Positions 1-8,490 of a DNA stretch of 59,234 bases are shown one piece after another. This stretch comes from Variovorax sp. WDL1. Its GTDB lineage: Bacteria; Pseudomonadota; Gammaproteobacteria; Burkholderiales; Burkholderiaceae_C. Position numbers and translations under genes: made by a program. The notes below the pieces were generated by a model. That model had not been told where the DNA came from. It was given only the letters and a program-made list of their open reading frames with translations, and did no database searches. The number at the start of each line of letters is the position of its first letter. Within the stretch, counting starts at the first letter, position 1. Location: assembly GCF_001541225.1 (NCBI RefSeq), contig NZ_LMTS01000346.1, positions 70,091-129,324 on the forward strand. Reading direction: 5' to 3'.

Positions 1-566
1 TCGACGCCTACCTGCCCGACCTCGTGCTGCTCGACTGGATGCTGCCGGGCCAGAGCGGCCTGCAACTGGCACGCCAGTGGCGCAAGGACCCGCGCACCAA
101 GAGCATGCCGATCCTCATGCTGACGGCGCGCGGCGACGAGCCCGACAAGGTCGCGGGGCTGGACGCCGGGGCGGACGACTACATCACCAAGCCCTTCTCC
201 ACGCAGGAGATGCTGGCGCGCATCCGCGCCGTGCTGCGGCGCCGCGCGCCCGAGGTGGTGACCGAGCGCGTCGAGATCGGCGAGCTGGCCCTGGACACCG
301 CGACGCATCGCGTGACTTGGCAAGGCATGCCGCTGAAGGTAGGGCCGACCGAGTTCAAGCTGTTGGGCTACCTGATGCAGCACGCCGAGCGCGTGCACAG
401 CCGCGCCCAGCTGCTGGACAAGGTGTGGGGCGATCACGTCTACATCGAGGAGCGCACGGTCGACGTGCACGTCAAGCGCCTGCGCGAGTCGCTCGGCGCC
501 GCGGCACCGATGGTCGAGACCGTGCGCGGCGCGGGCTACAGGCTCACGGCCCAGGTCACCGTGTGA
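1..566 (+). CDS. phoB: Phosphate regulon response regulator PhoB, 5' end cut by window
   Basis: OmpR-family DNA-binding response regulator that activates phosphate-starvation genes after phosphorylation by PhoR. The frame is open from base 3, so roughly 40 N-terminal residues lie outside the window. Visible receiver landmarks are the phospho-acceptor Asp in LLDWMLPG, the Thr in LTARGD and the Lys in ITKPFS. The C-terminal half is a winged-helix domain with the typical VWGDHVYIEERTVDVHVKRL recognition region. The gene is followed 40 bp downstream by a phoR-like kinase in the same direction, which supports the PhoB assignment over other OmpR regulators. Confidence 0.9.
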   Translation, partial: DAYLPDLVLLDWMLPGQSGLQLARQWRKDPRTKSMPILMLTARGDEPDKVAGLDAGADDYITKPFSTQEMLARIRAVLRRRAPEVVTERVEIGELALDTATHRVTWQGMPLKVGPTEFKLLGYLMQHAERVHSRAQLLDKVWGDHVYIEERTVDVHVKRLRESLGAAAPMVETVRGAGYRLTAQVTV

Positions 567-606
567 AGGGTACGCCGGCGAACGCCCGGCGGCACAATGG
601 GCGGGC

Positions 607-1947
607 ATGCCGTTTCGTATCGCAACTTTCCTGACAGCCTCCATCGTGGGGGCCGCCATCGTCGCGGGATTGGCCGGGCTTCGCCTTCTGTGGCTGGGCG
701 CATGGCTGGGTGCGGTGCTGTGGCTCGGGCTCGATGCCTGGCGCGCCCAGCGGCTGCTGCAAGTGCTGCGCAACGATGCCAACGGCCTGCCGTCGCGCGG
801 TCCGGGTGTGTGGGGCGAGATCGCCGAGCGTATCCGCAAGCTGCTGCGCGCACGCGAGCAGCAGGCTCGGCAGGCCGAGGACCGGCTGCAGGAGTTCCTG
901 GCGGCCATCCAGGCCTCGCCCAACGGCGTCGTGCTGCTCGACGAGCAGGGCCGCATCGAGTGGTGCAACCAGACGGCGGCTGGCCAGTTCGGCATCGATG
1001 CGGAGCGCGACCTGCTGCAGCATCTCTCGAACCTGGTGCGCGATCCCGCCTTCGTGGCCTACCTGGCTTCCTGGAACTACAGCCGCGACGTGGTGATCGA
1101 CGCGCCCTCGCAGCGCCACGCCCACCGCGGCCATCCGGTGCGGCTGTCGGTGCAGGTGCACCCGTACGCAGGCAACCGCCGCATGCTGCTGACGCGCGAC
1201 ATCACCTCACTGGAGCAGGCCGAGGCAATGCGGCGCGACTTCGTCGCCAATGTCTCGCACGAGATCCGCACCCCGCTCACGGTGCTCGCCGGCTTCGTCG
1301 AGACCTTGCAGAACCTGCCACTGGACGCGGAGGAACGGTCCCGCTATCTGACGCTCATGGGCCAGCAGTCGCACCGCATGGAGACGCTGGTCAATGACCT
1401 GCTGACGCTGTCGCGCCTGGAAGGCGGCGCGTTGCCGCCTTCCAACCGCTGGACCCGCGTGCGGGCGCTGATGGCGCAGTGCGAGGACGAGGGCCGCGGC
1501 CTCTCCAACCGGCTGACCTCGCAGGGGCACAAGCTGAGCTTCGTGCTGGAAGCCGATTCCGAGATCGCCGGCGCGGCCACCGAGCTGCAGAGTGCCATGT
1601 CCAATTTGCTCAGCAATGCCATCCGCTACACGCCCGGCGGCGGCGAGGTGGCGGTGAGCTGGCGGCTGCTGCCCGACGGCCGCGGCGAGTACGCGGTGCG
1701 CGACAGCGGCCCGGGCATCGCGGCCGAGCACATCCCGCGCCTCACCGAGCGCTTCTACCGCATCGATCGCAGCCGCTCGCGGGAGACCGGCGGGACCGGC
1801 TTGGGCCTGGCGATCGTGAAGCACGTCGCGCAGCGCCACGGCGCCGAGCTGCGCATCGAGAGCGTGGTGGGCAAGGGCTCGCGCTTTGCGCTGCTGTTCC
1901 CGGTCACGCGCCTGCGTCAGGCTGCAGCCCTCAGCGCCGTCGCCTGA
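607..1947 (+). CDS. phoR: Phosphate regulon sensor histidine kinase PhoR
   Basis: Membrane histidine kinase (446 aa) partnering PhoB. Two hydrophobic segments lie in the first 45 residues, with no large periplasmic loop, as in PhoR. A PAS domain follows (about residues 95-190, ASPNGVVLLDEQGRIEW), then HisKA with the phospho-His in FVANVSHEIRTPL, and a HATPase with NLLSNAIRYTPGGG, DSGPGI and GGTGLGLAIVKH. The ATG at 607 gives a start directly before the first membrane segment. Its 3' end overlaps the convergent MATE gene by 17 bp. Confidence 0.92.
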   Translation: MPFRIATFLTASIVGAAIVAGLAGLRLLWLGAWLGAVLWLGLDAWRAQRLLQVLRNDANGLPSRGPGVWGEIAERIRKLLRAREQQARQAEDRLQEFLAAIQASPNGVVLLDEQGRIEWCNQTAAGQFGIDAERDLLQHLSNLVRDPAFVAYLASWNYSRDVVIDAPSQRHAHRGHPVRLSVQVHPYAGNRRMLLTRDITSLEQAEAMRRDFVANVSHEIRTPLTVLAGFVETLQNLPLDAEERSRYLTLMGQQSHRMETLVNDLLTLSRLEGGALPPSNRWTRVRALMAQCEDEGRGLSNRLTSQGHKLSFVLEADSEIAGAATELQSAMSNLLSNAIRYTPGGGEVAVSWRLLPDGRGEYAVRDSGPGIAAEHIPRLTERFYRIDRSRSRETGGTGLGLAIVKHVAQRHGAELRIESVVGKGSRFALLFPVTRLRQAAALSAVA

Positions 1948-3271
1948 GCGTCGACCAAAGCAGCCCCATCAGCAACACCGCCGCCAGCGCCAGCGCCAGC
2001 GCGCTCATGAGCCAGAAGGCCAGCGGCGACTGCATCGCCGGCCAGGGGCCGATGCCGCGATAGGCCAGCAGGTAGCTGCCGCCCAGCCCGACGCCCCAGA
2101 GCAGCGTGCAGTACAGCACCAGCGGCAGCACCGTGACACGGTAGCAGCGCAGCACGAAAACGCACAGCGTCTGAACGGCATCGGCGAGATGGTAGGCCGC
2201 GGTCGCCAGCAGCAGCGTGGCACCCAGCGCCACAACCGCGGGATTGGCGGAGTAGACGGCGGCCAGGCGCCAGCGCAGCAGCGCCATCGCTGCGGCAAAG
2301 AGCAGGGCGCCCAGAAGGGCGAGCTGGAAGCCGCGCACACAGGCGCGCCGCGCAAGTGCGGCATCGCCGGCCCCGAGCCAGAAGCTCACGCGCGCGCTGG
2401 TGGCGATGGCGATCGACAGCGGCACCATGTACGCGACGGCCGTGAGGTTCGATGCAATCTGGTGGGCCGCCGAGGCGGCGGTGCCCAGGCGAGCGATGAA
2501 CAGCGCCATCAGCGTGAATGAGGTGACCTCCACCAGCACCGCGAGGCCGGCCGGGACGCCGAGCCGTGCGAACTGGCCGAGCTGGCGCCAGTCGGGCGGC
2601 TCGATGCGGCGCCAGATGCGGTATTCGCGGTAGACGGGCTGGCTGCGCAGCAGCCATGCCGCGCAGGCGAGCATCGTCCAGTTGACGGCCAGGGTGGCCC
2701 AGCCGCAGCCCACCAGGCCCATGGCCGGCAGGCCGGCGCCGCCGAACGTGAACCAGATCGACAGCGCCAGCTTCGGCGCCAGCGAGGCCAGCTGCAGCCA
2801 GGTCACGAGCTGCGGCTGGCCAAGGCTCTGATTGAGCGTGCTGAAGACCCGGAACAGCAGCGCCGGCGCCAGCGCGAAGGCCAGCACCTGCAGATAGGCT
2901 TCCACGTCGGTGCGCATGGCCTGCGGCACCTCCGCCCAGCGCAGCAGCGGCGCGGGGAAGAGCAGGATCGCCATGCCCAGGGCGATCGCGAAGGCGCACA
3001 GGTAAAGCGACTGGCGCACGGAGCGGCCGACTTCCGCCGTGCGCTGCGCGCCGTGCAGTTCGGCCCAGACCGGCAGGAGCGCCTGCAGCACCCCCAGCAG
3101 CGAGACGTAGACGCTGACGAAGATCGCCGAGCCCACCGACAGCGCCGCCAGCGCGCCTTCGGCGTAGCGGCCGGCCACGATGGTGTCGGTCACGCCAAAG
3201 GCCATCACTGCCAGTTGGCCAGCCAGAACCGTCGCAGCGTGGCGCGCGATGACTCGCCGTTCGCTGCTCAA
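1931..3271 (-). CDS. MATE family efflux transporter
   Basis: Multidrug and toxic compound extrusion antiporter, 446 aa, about 12 hydrophobic segments. The N-terminal region AVMAFGVTDTIVAGRYAEGALAALSVGSA is the classic MATE first repeat, and the second half repeats the pattern (VEVTSFTLMALFIARLGTAASAAHQIA). I choose the TTG at 3271 because it overlaps the stop of the upstream gene as TTGA and puts the start just before the first MATE helix. The reading frame stays open far upstream, but that part is a shadow of the neighbouring gene. Drug or substrate range cannot be told from sequence. Confidence 0.85.
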   Translation of the reverse strand: MSSERRVIARHAATVLAGQLAVMAFGVTDTIVAGRYAEGALAALSVGSAIFVSVYVSLLGVLQALLPVWAELHGAQRTAEVGRSVRQSLYLCAFAIALGMAILLFPAPLLRWAEVPQAMRTDVEAYLQVLAFALAPALLFRVFSTLNQSLGQPQLVTWLQLASLAPKLALSIWFTFGGAGLPAMGLVGCGWATLAVNWTMLACAAWLLRSQPVYREYRIWRRIEPPDWRQLGQFARLGVPAGLAVLVEVTSFTLMALFIARLGTAASAAHQIASNLTAVAYMVPLSIAIATSARVSFWLGAGDAALARRACVRGFQLALLGALLFAAAMALLRWRLAAVYSANPAVVALGATLLLATAAYHLADAVQTLCVFVLRCYRVTVLPLVLYCTLLWGVGLGGSYLLAYRGIGPWPAMQSPLAFWLMSALALALAAVLLMGLLWSTLRRRR

Positions 3272-4998
3272 GGCGCGGTTCTTTGGTAGAGCAGCAGGTC
3301 GTCGCTGGGACTGGTGGGCCGGCGCAGGGTGCCGATGAGACGCCAGCTCTCGAGGTTGACCAGCGTATGCAGGCGCCCGATCGCTTCCGGGCTCACGACC
3401 AACCAGGGGCAGCTCGGGCCGCCCAGCAGCGGCTGCAGGTTGATCTGCCCGTGGTGGCGCAGGGCCGCGATGTGGGCCCGGCCCAGCGCCAGCTCGGACA
3501 TGCAGCTCGGCTGGCCGACCCGCTCGGTAATTGCGCTCACCTGGGGCGCGTAGCTGCGGGCGTAGTCCAGCACCGGGAGCCACAGCGTCATCACCAGCAT
3601 CCAGCACAGGGCCGCGCCGCCGGCCGGCAGCACCAGCGTCTTCCACAACGCGGCGCGGTGCCGGCCGGTGCGCCAGCGCACCAGCCAGGCCCAGGCGAGC
3701 GTGGCAGCGATGGCGAACACAAATGCGGTGGCGGAGAAGTGCGGGACGAAGCCGGGCGCCAGCTTCGCGACGTTGGCAGCCGTCTTCGCCGGAAAGCCGG
3801 TCTGCATCGCGACCCAGATCACCCAGAACACGATCGCCCAGACGCTGAAGAAGAGCAGCGTGAACCAGTCGATCAGCGCGGCGACGCTGCGCCTGAAGGT
3901 CGGCAGTGCGAATGCCGCCAGGGTCGCGAAGGCCGGCAAAGCGAGCAGCAGCGAGCGCTCGGAAAAACTGGTGGTCCAGGTGGCTGCCAGCGGCACCAGG
4001 GCGAACCACAGAGGCAGCGCGACGTGCCGCGCTGCCAGCTGCCGGCGCCAGCGCCAGAGGGTCCACACCGCGAGCGGCCAGGCCGGCCAGGTGAACCACA
4101 GCAGAAGCCTGGCCTGGCTGCGCAGCTCGCTCCAGACGCGGGTGCCGGGCTGGCTGCCGGGCAGCTCGATCTTCCACTGCAGCAGGCCGAGCCAGGCGGC
4201 GAGGAGCCCGGCCAGCAGCGTTGCGCCGAAGATTGTGCCGATGGCGCCGGCGGAATAGGTGGGCTCGTCGTCGGATGTTTGCTCCCTGGCGCCGCGCCGG
4301 CGGTCCAGGGCGAGGAAGATCACGCAGCCGATGCCCAGCGCCAGCCCGACCGTCGGACCCCCGCTCAGTGTCATGCCGGCCGCGCCGACCACCAGGGCGA
4401 CGATCGGACCGATGCGGCGGTAAGGAAGGGCTACGACGCCGTAGAACAGCTGCGAGGTGAAGAAGAGCTGGGCCAGTGCCGGGGTGGTCTCATGTCCCAG
4501 CTGGGCCAGGCCCAGGCAGGCGATCAGTGCCAGCAGCGCGCCGTCGGCGATGGCGCGGGCGTAGTCGGTGGGACGTGCCTCGCCGCCGAAGGCGAAGGCG
4601 ACAGGCTGTGCCTGCGTGGTGCGCGCGAGGTAGTACACCGCGTACCAGGTGGCTGTGAAGGTGCCCCAGAGCAGCAGCGCGAAAGCGATGCGGACCGCGA
4701 GGTCGGGATGCACCCAGGCCGGCGCGATCTTGATCGCCCACGCGCCGATCCAGTAGGGGATCAACGCCGGCGTCTCGGGCCTCAGGCCCAGCAGCATTGG
4801 ATCGAGCCAGCGGGCCAGGCCTTCCGTGCTGCGCGCCAGCTCGGCCATGTACCCGAACGAGACGATGTCCGCGCTCTTCCAGGGTCCGCGCCCCACCAGT
4901 CCTGGCATCAGGTAGGCCGCGCACAGCAGGATCAGGGCGATGCGCGGCAGGTGGCGCACGGCGCTCTGGGCAACGATCGCTGGCGTCGGCTGGTTCAA
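3268..4998 (-). CDS. GT-C-like polytopic membrane protein (ArnT/PMT-type glycosyltransferase family)
   Basis: Large membrane protein of about 576 aa with around a dozen hydrophobic segments. The first loop, LVGRGPWKSADIVSFGYMAELARS, resembles the acidic first loop of ArnT/PMT-type lipid-linked sugar transferases, but the acidic pair is weak, so the enzymatic call is tentative. The frame is open up to 5157; I prefer the TTG at 4998 (LNQPTPAIVAQ), as the upstream part overlaps the L31 terminator and the rpmE2 gene. A GTG 42 bp further in (4956) is an alternative. The stop overlaps the MATE start, so the two are probably co-transcribed. Confidence 0.6.
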   Translation of the reverse strand: MNQPTPAIVAQSAVRHLPRIALILLCAAYLMPGLVGRGPWKSADIVSFGYMAELARSTEGLARWLDPMLLGLRPETPALIPYWIGAWAIKIAPAWVHPDLAVRIAFALLLWGTFTATWYAVYYLARTTQAQPVAFAFGGEARPTDYARAIADGALLALIACLGLAQLGHETTPALAQLFFTSQLFYGVVALPYRRIGPIVALVVGAAGMTLSGGPTVGLALGIGCVIFLALDRRRGAREQTSDDEPTYSAGAIGTIFGATLLAGLLAAWLGLLQWKIELPGSQPGTRVWSELRSQARLLLWFTWPAWPLAVWTLWRWRRQLAARHVALPLWFALVPLAATWTTSFSERSLLLALPAFATLAAFALPTFRRSVAALIDWFTLLFFSVWAIVFWVIWVAMQTGFPAKTAANVAKLAPGFVPHFSATAFVFAIAATLAWAWLVRWRTGRHRAALWKTLVLPAGGAALCWMLVMTLWLPVLDYARSYAPQVSAITERVGQPSCMSELALGRAHIAALRHHGQINLQPLLGGPSCPWLVVSPEAIGRLHTLVNLESWRLIGTLRRPTSPSDDLLLYQRTAP

Positions 4999-5031
4999 CG
5001 GGAAGGCGTCTGGATGGAGGGGGACTGAAAG

Positions 5032-5062
5032 AAAAAAAGGCAGCGCGGTAAACCGGGCTGCC
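5032..5062 (-). terminator. Intrinsic terminator after rpmE2
   Basis: On the minus strand a GGCAGC/GCTGCC stem (5057-5062 with 5039-5044) is followed by seven T residues. It lies 22 bp after the rpmE2 stop and upstream of the chosen start of the next gene. Confidence 0.75.
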
Positions 5063-5083
5063 CTCGACTCGGAAGCGCCTGCC

Positions 5084-5353
5084 TTACTTGGAGGCAGCAG
5101 CGCCGGTCTTGCCGAAACGGTTGCGGAACTTCTCGACACGACCGCCCATGTTGTCAACCGACTTCTGCGTGCCGGTGTAGAAGGGGTGCGACTCGCTCGA
5201 TGTATCGAGCTTGAAGAGCGGCAGCTCGCGGCCGTCGTCGGCCTTGCCCATTTCCTTGGTGTTCACGCAGGAACGGGTGACGAACTTGAATCCGTTCGAC
5301 AGATCGACGAACAGGACCTCGCGGTAGTTCGGGTGAATGCCTTCTTTAGCCAT
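5084..5353 (-). CDS. rpmE2: 50S ribosomal protein L31 type B
   Basis: Large-subunit ribosomal protein L31, 89 aa, starting MAKEGIHPNYREVLFVD. The zinc-ribbon CxxC pairs of the zinc-binding paralogue are missing; only one Cys is present (SCVNTKE). This marks it as the Cys-poor type B form, which in many bacteria is expressed when zinc is scarce. The conserved SHPFYTGTQKSVDNMGGRVEKF block is intact. The ATG at 5353 is chosen because similarity begins there; the longer open frame upstream has no family match. Confidence 0.93.
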   Translation of the reverse strand: MAKEGIHPNYREVLFVDLSNGFKFVTRSCVNTKEMGKADDGRELPLFKLDTSSESHPFYTGTQKSVDNMGGRVEKFRNRFGKTGAAASK

Positions 5354-5496
5354 GATTTTTCCTTTGGTCGATGCGAGAGCCACAAGTACGAACGCTTCTG
5401 AAGACGCGTCCCGCCGGCACGGCGCCGGGCTGCACTTTTCGCGGAGCCCTCGATTATCGCATACTGGTCCTTTTGGGCGCCAGCCCCAACCCAGCC

Positions 5497-6558
5497 ATGA
5501 ATTCAAGCCCCTTGCGTGCCGGTCTGGCAGGCTTCGGTTTCGCAGGCCAGACTTTCCATGCGCCCGTGCTCTCGGCCGTGCCGGGGCTTCAATTGGCGGC
5601 AGTAGCCAGTTCGCGGCCGCACAAGGTCCATGAGGAATGGCCCGATGTCGACGTGGTGCCCGATGTGGCGGCTCTGCTGGGGCGTTCCGACATCGACCTC
5701 GTCGTCGTGGCGACGCCCAATGCGCAGCACCATCCCGTGGCCAGGGCCGCGCTGGCCGCGGGCAAGCATGTGGTGGTCGACAAGCCTTTCACCCTCGACG
5801 CGGCCGAGGCGCGCGAACTCGCGGCGCTGGCGCAGCGGCAGGGCCGGCTGCTGTCTGTCTACCAGAACCGCCGCTTCGATTCGGACTTCCTGACGCTGAA
5901 GGCGCTGCTCTCCGGTGGGGAACTGGGCCGGCCGGTCTATTTCGAATCGCATTTCGACCGGTTCCGCCCCCAGGTGCGCGAGCGCTGGCGCGAGCAGCCG
6001 GTGCCGGGAGCTGGCCTCTGGGTGGACCTGGGCTCGCATCTCCTCGACCAGACGGTGCAGCTCTTCGGGCCGCCGGACACGCTGCAGCTCGACACCGCCT
6101 GCCTGCGGGACGGAGCGCTCGTCGAGGACTACTTCCACGCCGTGCTGCGCTACGAGAGCGGCACGCATGCGCCACTGCGCGCGGTGCTGCACGCGACCAC
6201 GCTGGCGGCCCGTGCCGCTCCTCGCTACATCGTGCACGGCACGCGCGGCAGCTACGTCAAGCGCGGCGTCGATCCGCAGGAAGACGCCCTGCGGGCTGGC
6301 GCAAAGCCGGGTGGCGAAAGGTGGGGGGCCGACGACCTGGATGGCGAACTGGCCTTGCCATCCGATGACGGCCAGATCGAGCAAAGGAATGTGCCGACGC
6401 TCGCCGGCAACTACATGGCCTACTACGCCGCGGTGCGCGATGCGATCCTGGGCAAGGGCGAGAGCCCCGTTCCGCCCGAGCAGGCCGTCGAACTCATGGA
6501 ACTCCTGGACCTCGGTCGCCGAAGCGCTGCCGAAGGCCGCGCGCTTCCGGCGCGCTGA
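5497..6558 (+). CDS. Gfo/Idh/MocA family NAD(P)-dependent oxidoreductase
   Basis: Cytosolic dehydrogenase of 353 aa. The N-terminal Rossmann fold starts with RAGLAGFGFAGQTFHAPVL, and the family Lys-Pro motif appears as HVVVDKPFTLD. The C-terminal part has the substrate-binding fold with the GLWVDLGSHLLDQ stretch typical of the YdgJ/MviM-like branch. The substrate, probably a sugar or inositol derivative, cannot be assigned. The ATG at 5497 places the dinucleotide-binding motif at the usual distance from the start. The gene converges on rho with only 16 bp between the two stops. Confidence 0.85.
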   Translation: MNSSPLRAGLAGFGFAGQTFHAPVLSAVPGLQLAAVASSRPHKVHEEWPDVDVVPDVAALLGRSDIDLVVVATPNAQHHPVARAALAAGKHVVVDKPFTLDAAEARELAALAQRQGRLLSVYQNRRFDSDFLTLKALLSGGELGRPVYFESHFDRFRPQVRERWREQPVPGAGLWVDLGSHLLDQTVQLFGPPDTLQLDTACLRDGALVEDYFHAVLRYESGTHAPLRAVLHATTLAARAAPRYIVHGTRGSYVKRGVDPQEDALRAGAKPGGERWGADDLDGELALPSDDGQIEQRNVPTLAGNYMAYYAAVRDAILGKGESPVPPEQAVELMELLDLGRRSAAEGRALPAR

Positions 6559-6574
6559 TCCTTCTGGGCGAGGC

Positions 6575-7840
6575 TCAACCGCCTCGGCGCATCATGTCGA
6601 AGAACTCGACATTGGTCTTCGTCGCCCGCATGTTCTTCAGCATGAGCTCCATCGCCTCGATCTCGTCCATGTTGTACATGAGCTGGCGCAGGATGCGGGT
6701 CTTCTGCAGGATCTCGGGCGGCAGCAGCAATTCCTCGCGGCGGGTGCCGCTGCGGTTGAGCTGGATCGAGGGGAACACGCGCTTCTCGTAGAGCCGGCGG
6801 TCCAGGTGGATCTCGGAGTTGCCGGTGCCCTTGAACTCCTCGAAGATCACTTCGTCCATCCGGCTCCCGGTGTCGATCAGCGCGGTGCCGATGATGGTCA
6901 GCGACCCGCCTTCCTCCACGTTGCGCGCCGCGCCGAGAAAGCGCTTGGGGCGCTGCAGCGCGTTGGAGTCGACGCCGCCCGTCAGCACCTTGCCGGAGGA
7001 GGGCACGACGTTGTTGTAGGCGCGTGCCAGGCGGGTGATCGAGTCCAGCAGGATCACCACGTCCTTCTTGAGTTCGACCAGGCGCTTGGCGCGCTCGATC
7101 ACCATCTCGGCCACATGCACGTGGCGTGCAGCGGGCTCGTCGAAGGTCGAGGCGATGACCTCTCCCTTCACCGTGCGCTGCATCTCCGTCACTTCCTCGG
7201 GCCGCTCGTCGACGAGCAGCACCATCATGTGGACCTCGGGATAGTTGGCGCTGATCGCGTGCGCCATGTGCTGCATCATCACCGTCTTGCCGCTCTTGGG
7301 CGGCGCCACCAGCAGCGCGCGCTGGCCTTTGCCGATGGGCGCGATGATGTCGATGATGCGGCCGGTGATGTTCTCCTCGCCCTTGAAGTTGTCGCGCTCC
7401 AGGCGCATCAGCTCCTTGGGGAAGAGCGGCGTGAGGTTCTCGAACATCACCTTGTGCTTGTTCGCCTCGGGCGCGCCGCCGTTGACCTTGTCCAGCTTGG
7501 TCAGCGCGAAGTAGCGCTCGCCGTCCTTGGGAATGCGCACCTCGCCCTCGATCAGGTCACCGGTGTGGAGGTTGAAGCGCCGCACCTGGCTGGGACTGAT
7601 GTAGATGTCGTCGGTGCTGGCGGTGAAGCTCGTGTCCGGGCTGCGCAGGAAGCCGAAGCCGTCCGGCAGGATCTCGAGCACGCCGTCGGCGAAGACCTGC
7701 TCGCCGGCCTTCGCCCGCTTCTTGATGATCGCGAACATCAGCTCCTGCTTGCGCATGCGGCCGGTGTTCTCGATCTCCAGGGCTTCAGCCTGCTTGAAGA
7801 CTTCAGACACGTGGAGTGCCTTGAGTTCGTTTAAGTGCAT
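6575..7840 (-). CDS. rho: Transcription termination factor Rho
   Basis: Hexameric RNA helicase that ends transcription at rut sites; 421 aa, the usual length for this group. The N-terminal helix bundle (MHLNELKALHVSEVF) precedes the cold-shock-like RNA-binding domain with DGFGFLRSPD. Walker A is PPKSGKTVMMQHMA, Walker B DVVILLDSITRLARAYN, and the R-loop region contains GSLTIIGTALIDTGSRMDEVI. It follows trxA on the same strand, the classic trxA-rho order, but a terminator and a 190-bp leader separate them. Confidence 0.97.
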   Translation of the reverse strand: MHLNELKALHVSEVFKQAEALEIENTGRMRKQELMFAIIKKRAKAGEQVFADGVLEILPDGFGFLRSPDTSFTASTDDIYISPSQVRRFNLHTGDLIEGEVRIPKDGERYFALTKLDKVNGGAPEANKHKVMFENLTPLFPKELMRLERDNFKGEENITGRIIDIIAPIGKGQRALLVAPPKSGKTVMMQHMAHAISANYPEVHMMVLLVDERPEEVTEMQRTVKGEVIASTFDEPAARHVHVAEMVIERAKRLVELKKDVVILLDSITRLARAYNNVVPSSGKVLTGGVDSNALQRPKRFLGAARNVEEGGSLTIIGTALIDTGSRMDEVIFEEFKGTGNSEIHLDRRLYEKRVFPSIQLNRSGTRREELLLPPEILQKTRILRQLMYNMDEIEAMELMLKNMRATKTNVEFFDMMRRGG

Positions 7841-7975
7841 GGAACGACCCCTCGCGGGGAAACTGTCGGAAAGAACCAGGGGGGAGGTTTGAGGAGAGGC
7901 GAGGAGGCCTCACAAACCGGGGAACTCGAACCGGCTGCCAGAAAGAAGGGCCGGTGAACTGCGAAGATTATGACA
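7841..7975 (-). promoter_or_regulatory. Long C-rich leader upstream of rho
   Basis: Read on the minus strand, the stretch before the rho start is rich in CT and CC steps with few G residues, including a run of seven C. In other bacteria rho is autoregulated by Rho-dependent termination in its leader, and this composition is what a rut site looks like. No promoter could be placed with certainty. Confidence 0.35.
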
Positions 7976-7977
7976 GG

Positions 7978-8019
7978 AAAAACGACAAGGGCTGCCAGCG
8001 CCTTGCACGCGGGCAGCCC
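7978..8019 (-). terminator. Intrinsic terminator after trxA
   Basis: Minus-strand stem GGGCTGCC (8012-8019) pairs with GGCAGCCC (7989-7996) around a 15-nt loop; a T-rich stretch follows within a few bases. It starts 11 bp after the trxA stop and should insulate rho. Confidence 0.65.
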
Positions 8020-8030
8020 AGGGGGAGAAC

Positions 8031-8363
8031 TCAGGCGAGTTGCTGATCGATGAAGGCCGTGAGCTGGGCCTTGCTCATCGCGCCGACCTTGGTCGCGGCC
8101 AGTTGGCCGTCCTTGAACAGCATCAGCGTCGGAATGCCGCGGATGCCGAACTTGGCGGGGATGTCGCGGTTCTCGTCGACGTTCATCTTGGCGACCTGCA
8201 GCTTGCCTTCGTAGGTGCTGGAGACTTCGTCCAGGATGGGGGCGATCATCTTGCAGGGACCGCACCACTCGGCCCAGTAGTCCACGAGCACAGGCTTGCC
8301 GGACTTGAGGACGTCAGCCTCGAAAGAAGAATCGGAGATGTGTTTGATGAGTTCGCTGGCCAT
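8031..8363 (-). CDS. trxA: Thioredoxin 1
   Basis: Cytosolic disulfide reductase of 110 aa. The active site is WCGPCKM and the cis-proline loop GIRGIPTLMLFKDG is conserved. It recycles substrates such as methionine sulfoxide reductases (an msrB-msrA pair lies at 48.3-49.3 kb) and ribonucleotide reductase. The start at 8363 (MASELIKHISDSSFE) matches the family; the frame runs further upstream without similarity. Confidence 0.97.
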   Translation of the reverse strand: MASELIKHISDSSFEADVLKSGKPVLVDYWAEWCGPCKMIAPILDEVSSTYEGKLQVAKMNVDENRDIPAKFGIRGIPTLMLFKDGQLAATKVGAMSKAQLTAFIDQQLA

Positions 8364-8490
8364 GGGATGGGTCCTTCTGGGCTGGATGATGGTGCAGCTA
8401 AAGTGCGGGCCATTGTGACAGAAACCAAGTGATGCCGTGGTCGGCGCGCACGCTATGGCCCCGATAGCCAAAGCCCTACAAGAACCCCCG

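Noticed and set aside
3283..5028. 581-codon open frame opposite the GT-C-like membrane protein
   Set aside because: Low-complexity Gln/Gly/Arg-rich shadow; the minus strand encodes a coherent membrane protein linked to its neighbours.
5915..7834. 639-codon plus-strand frame across the Gfo/Idh gene and rho
   Set aside because: It covers two well-identified genes in other frames and shows no domain itself.
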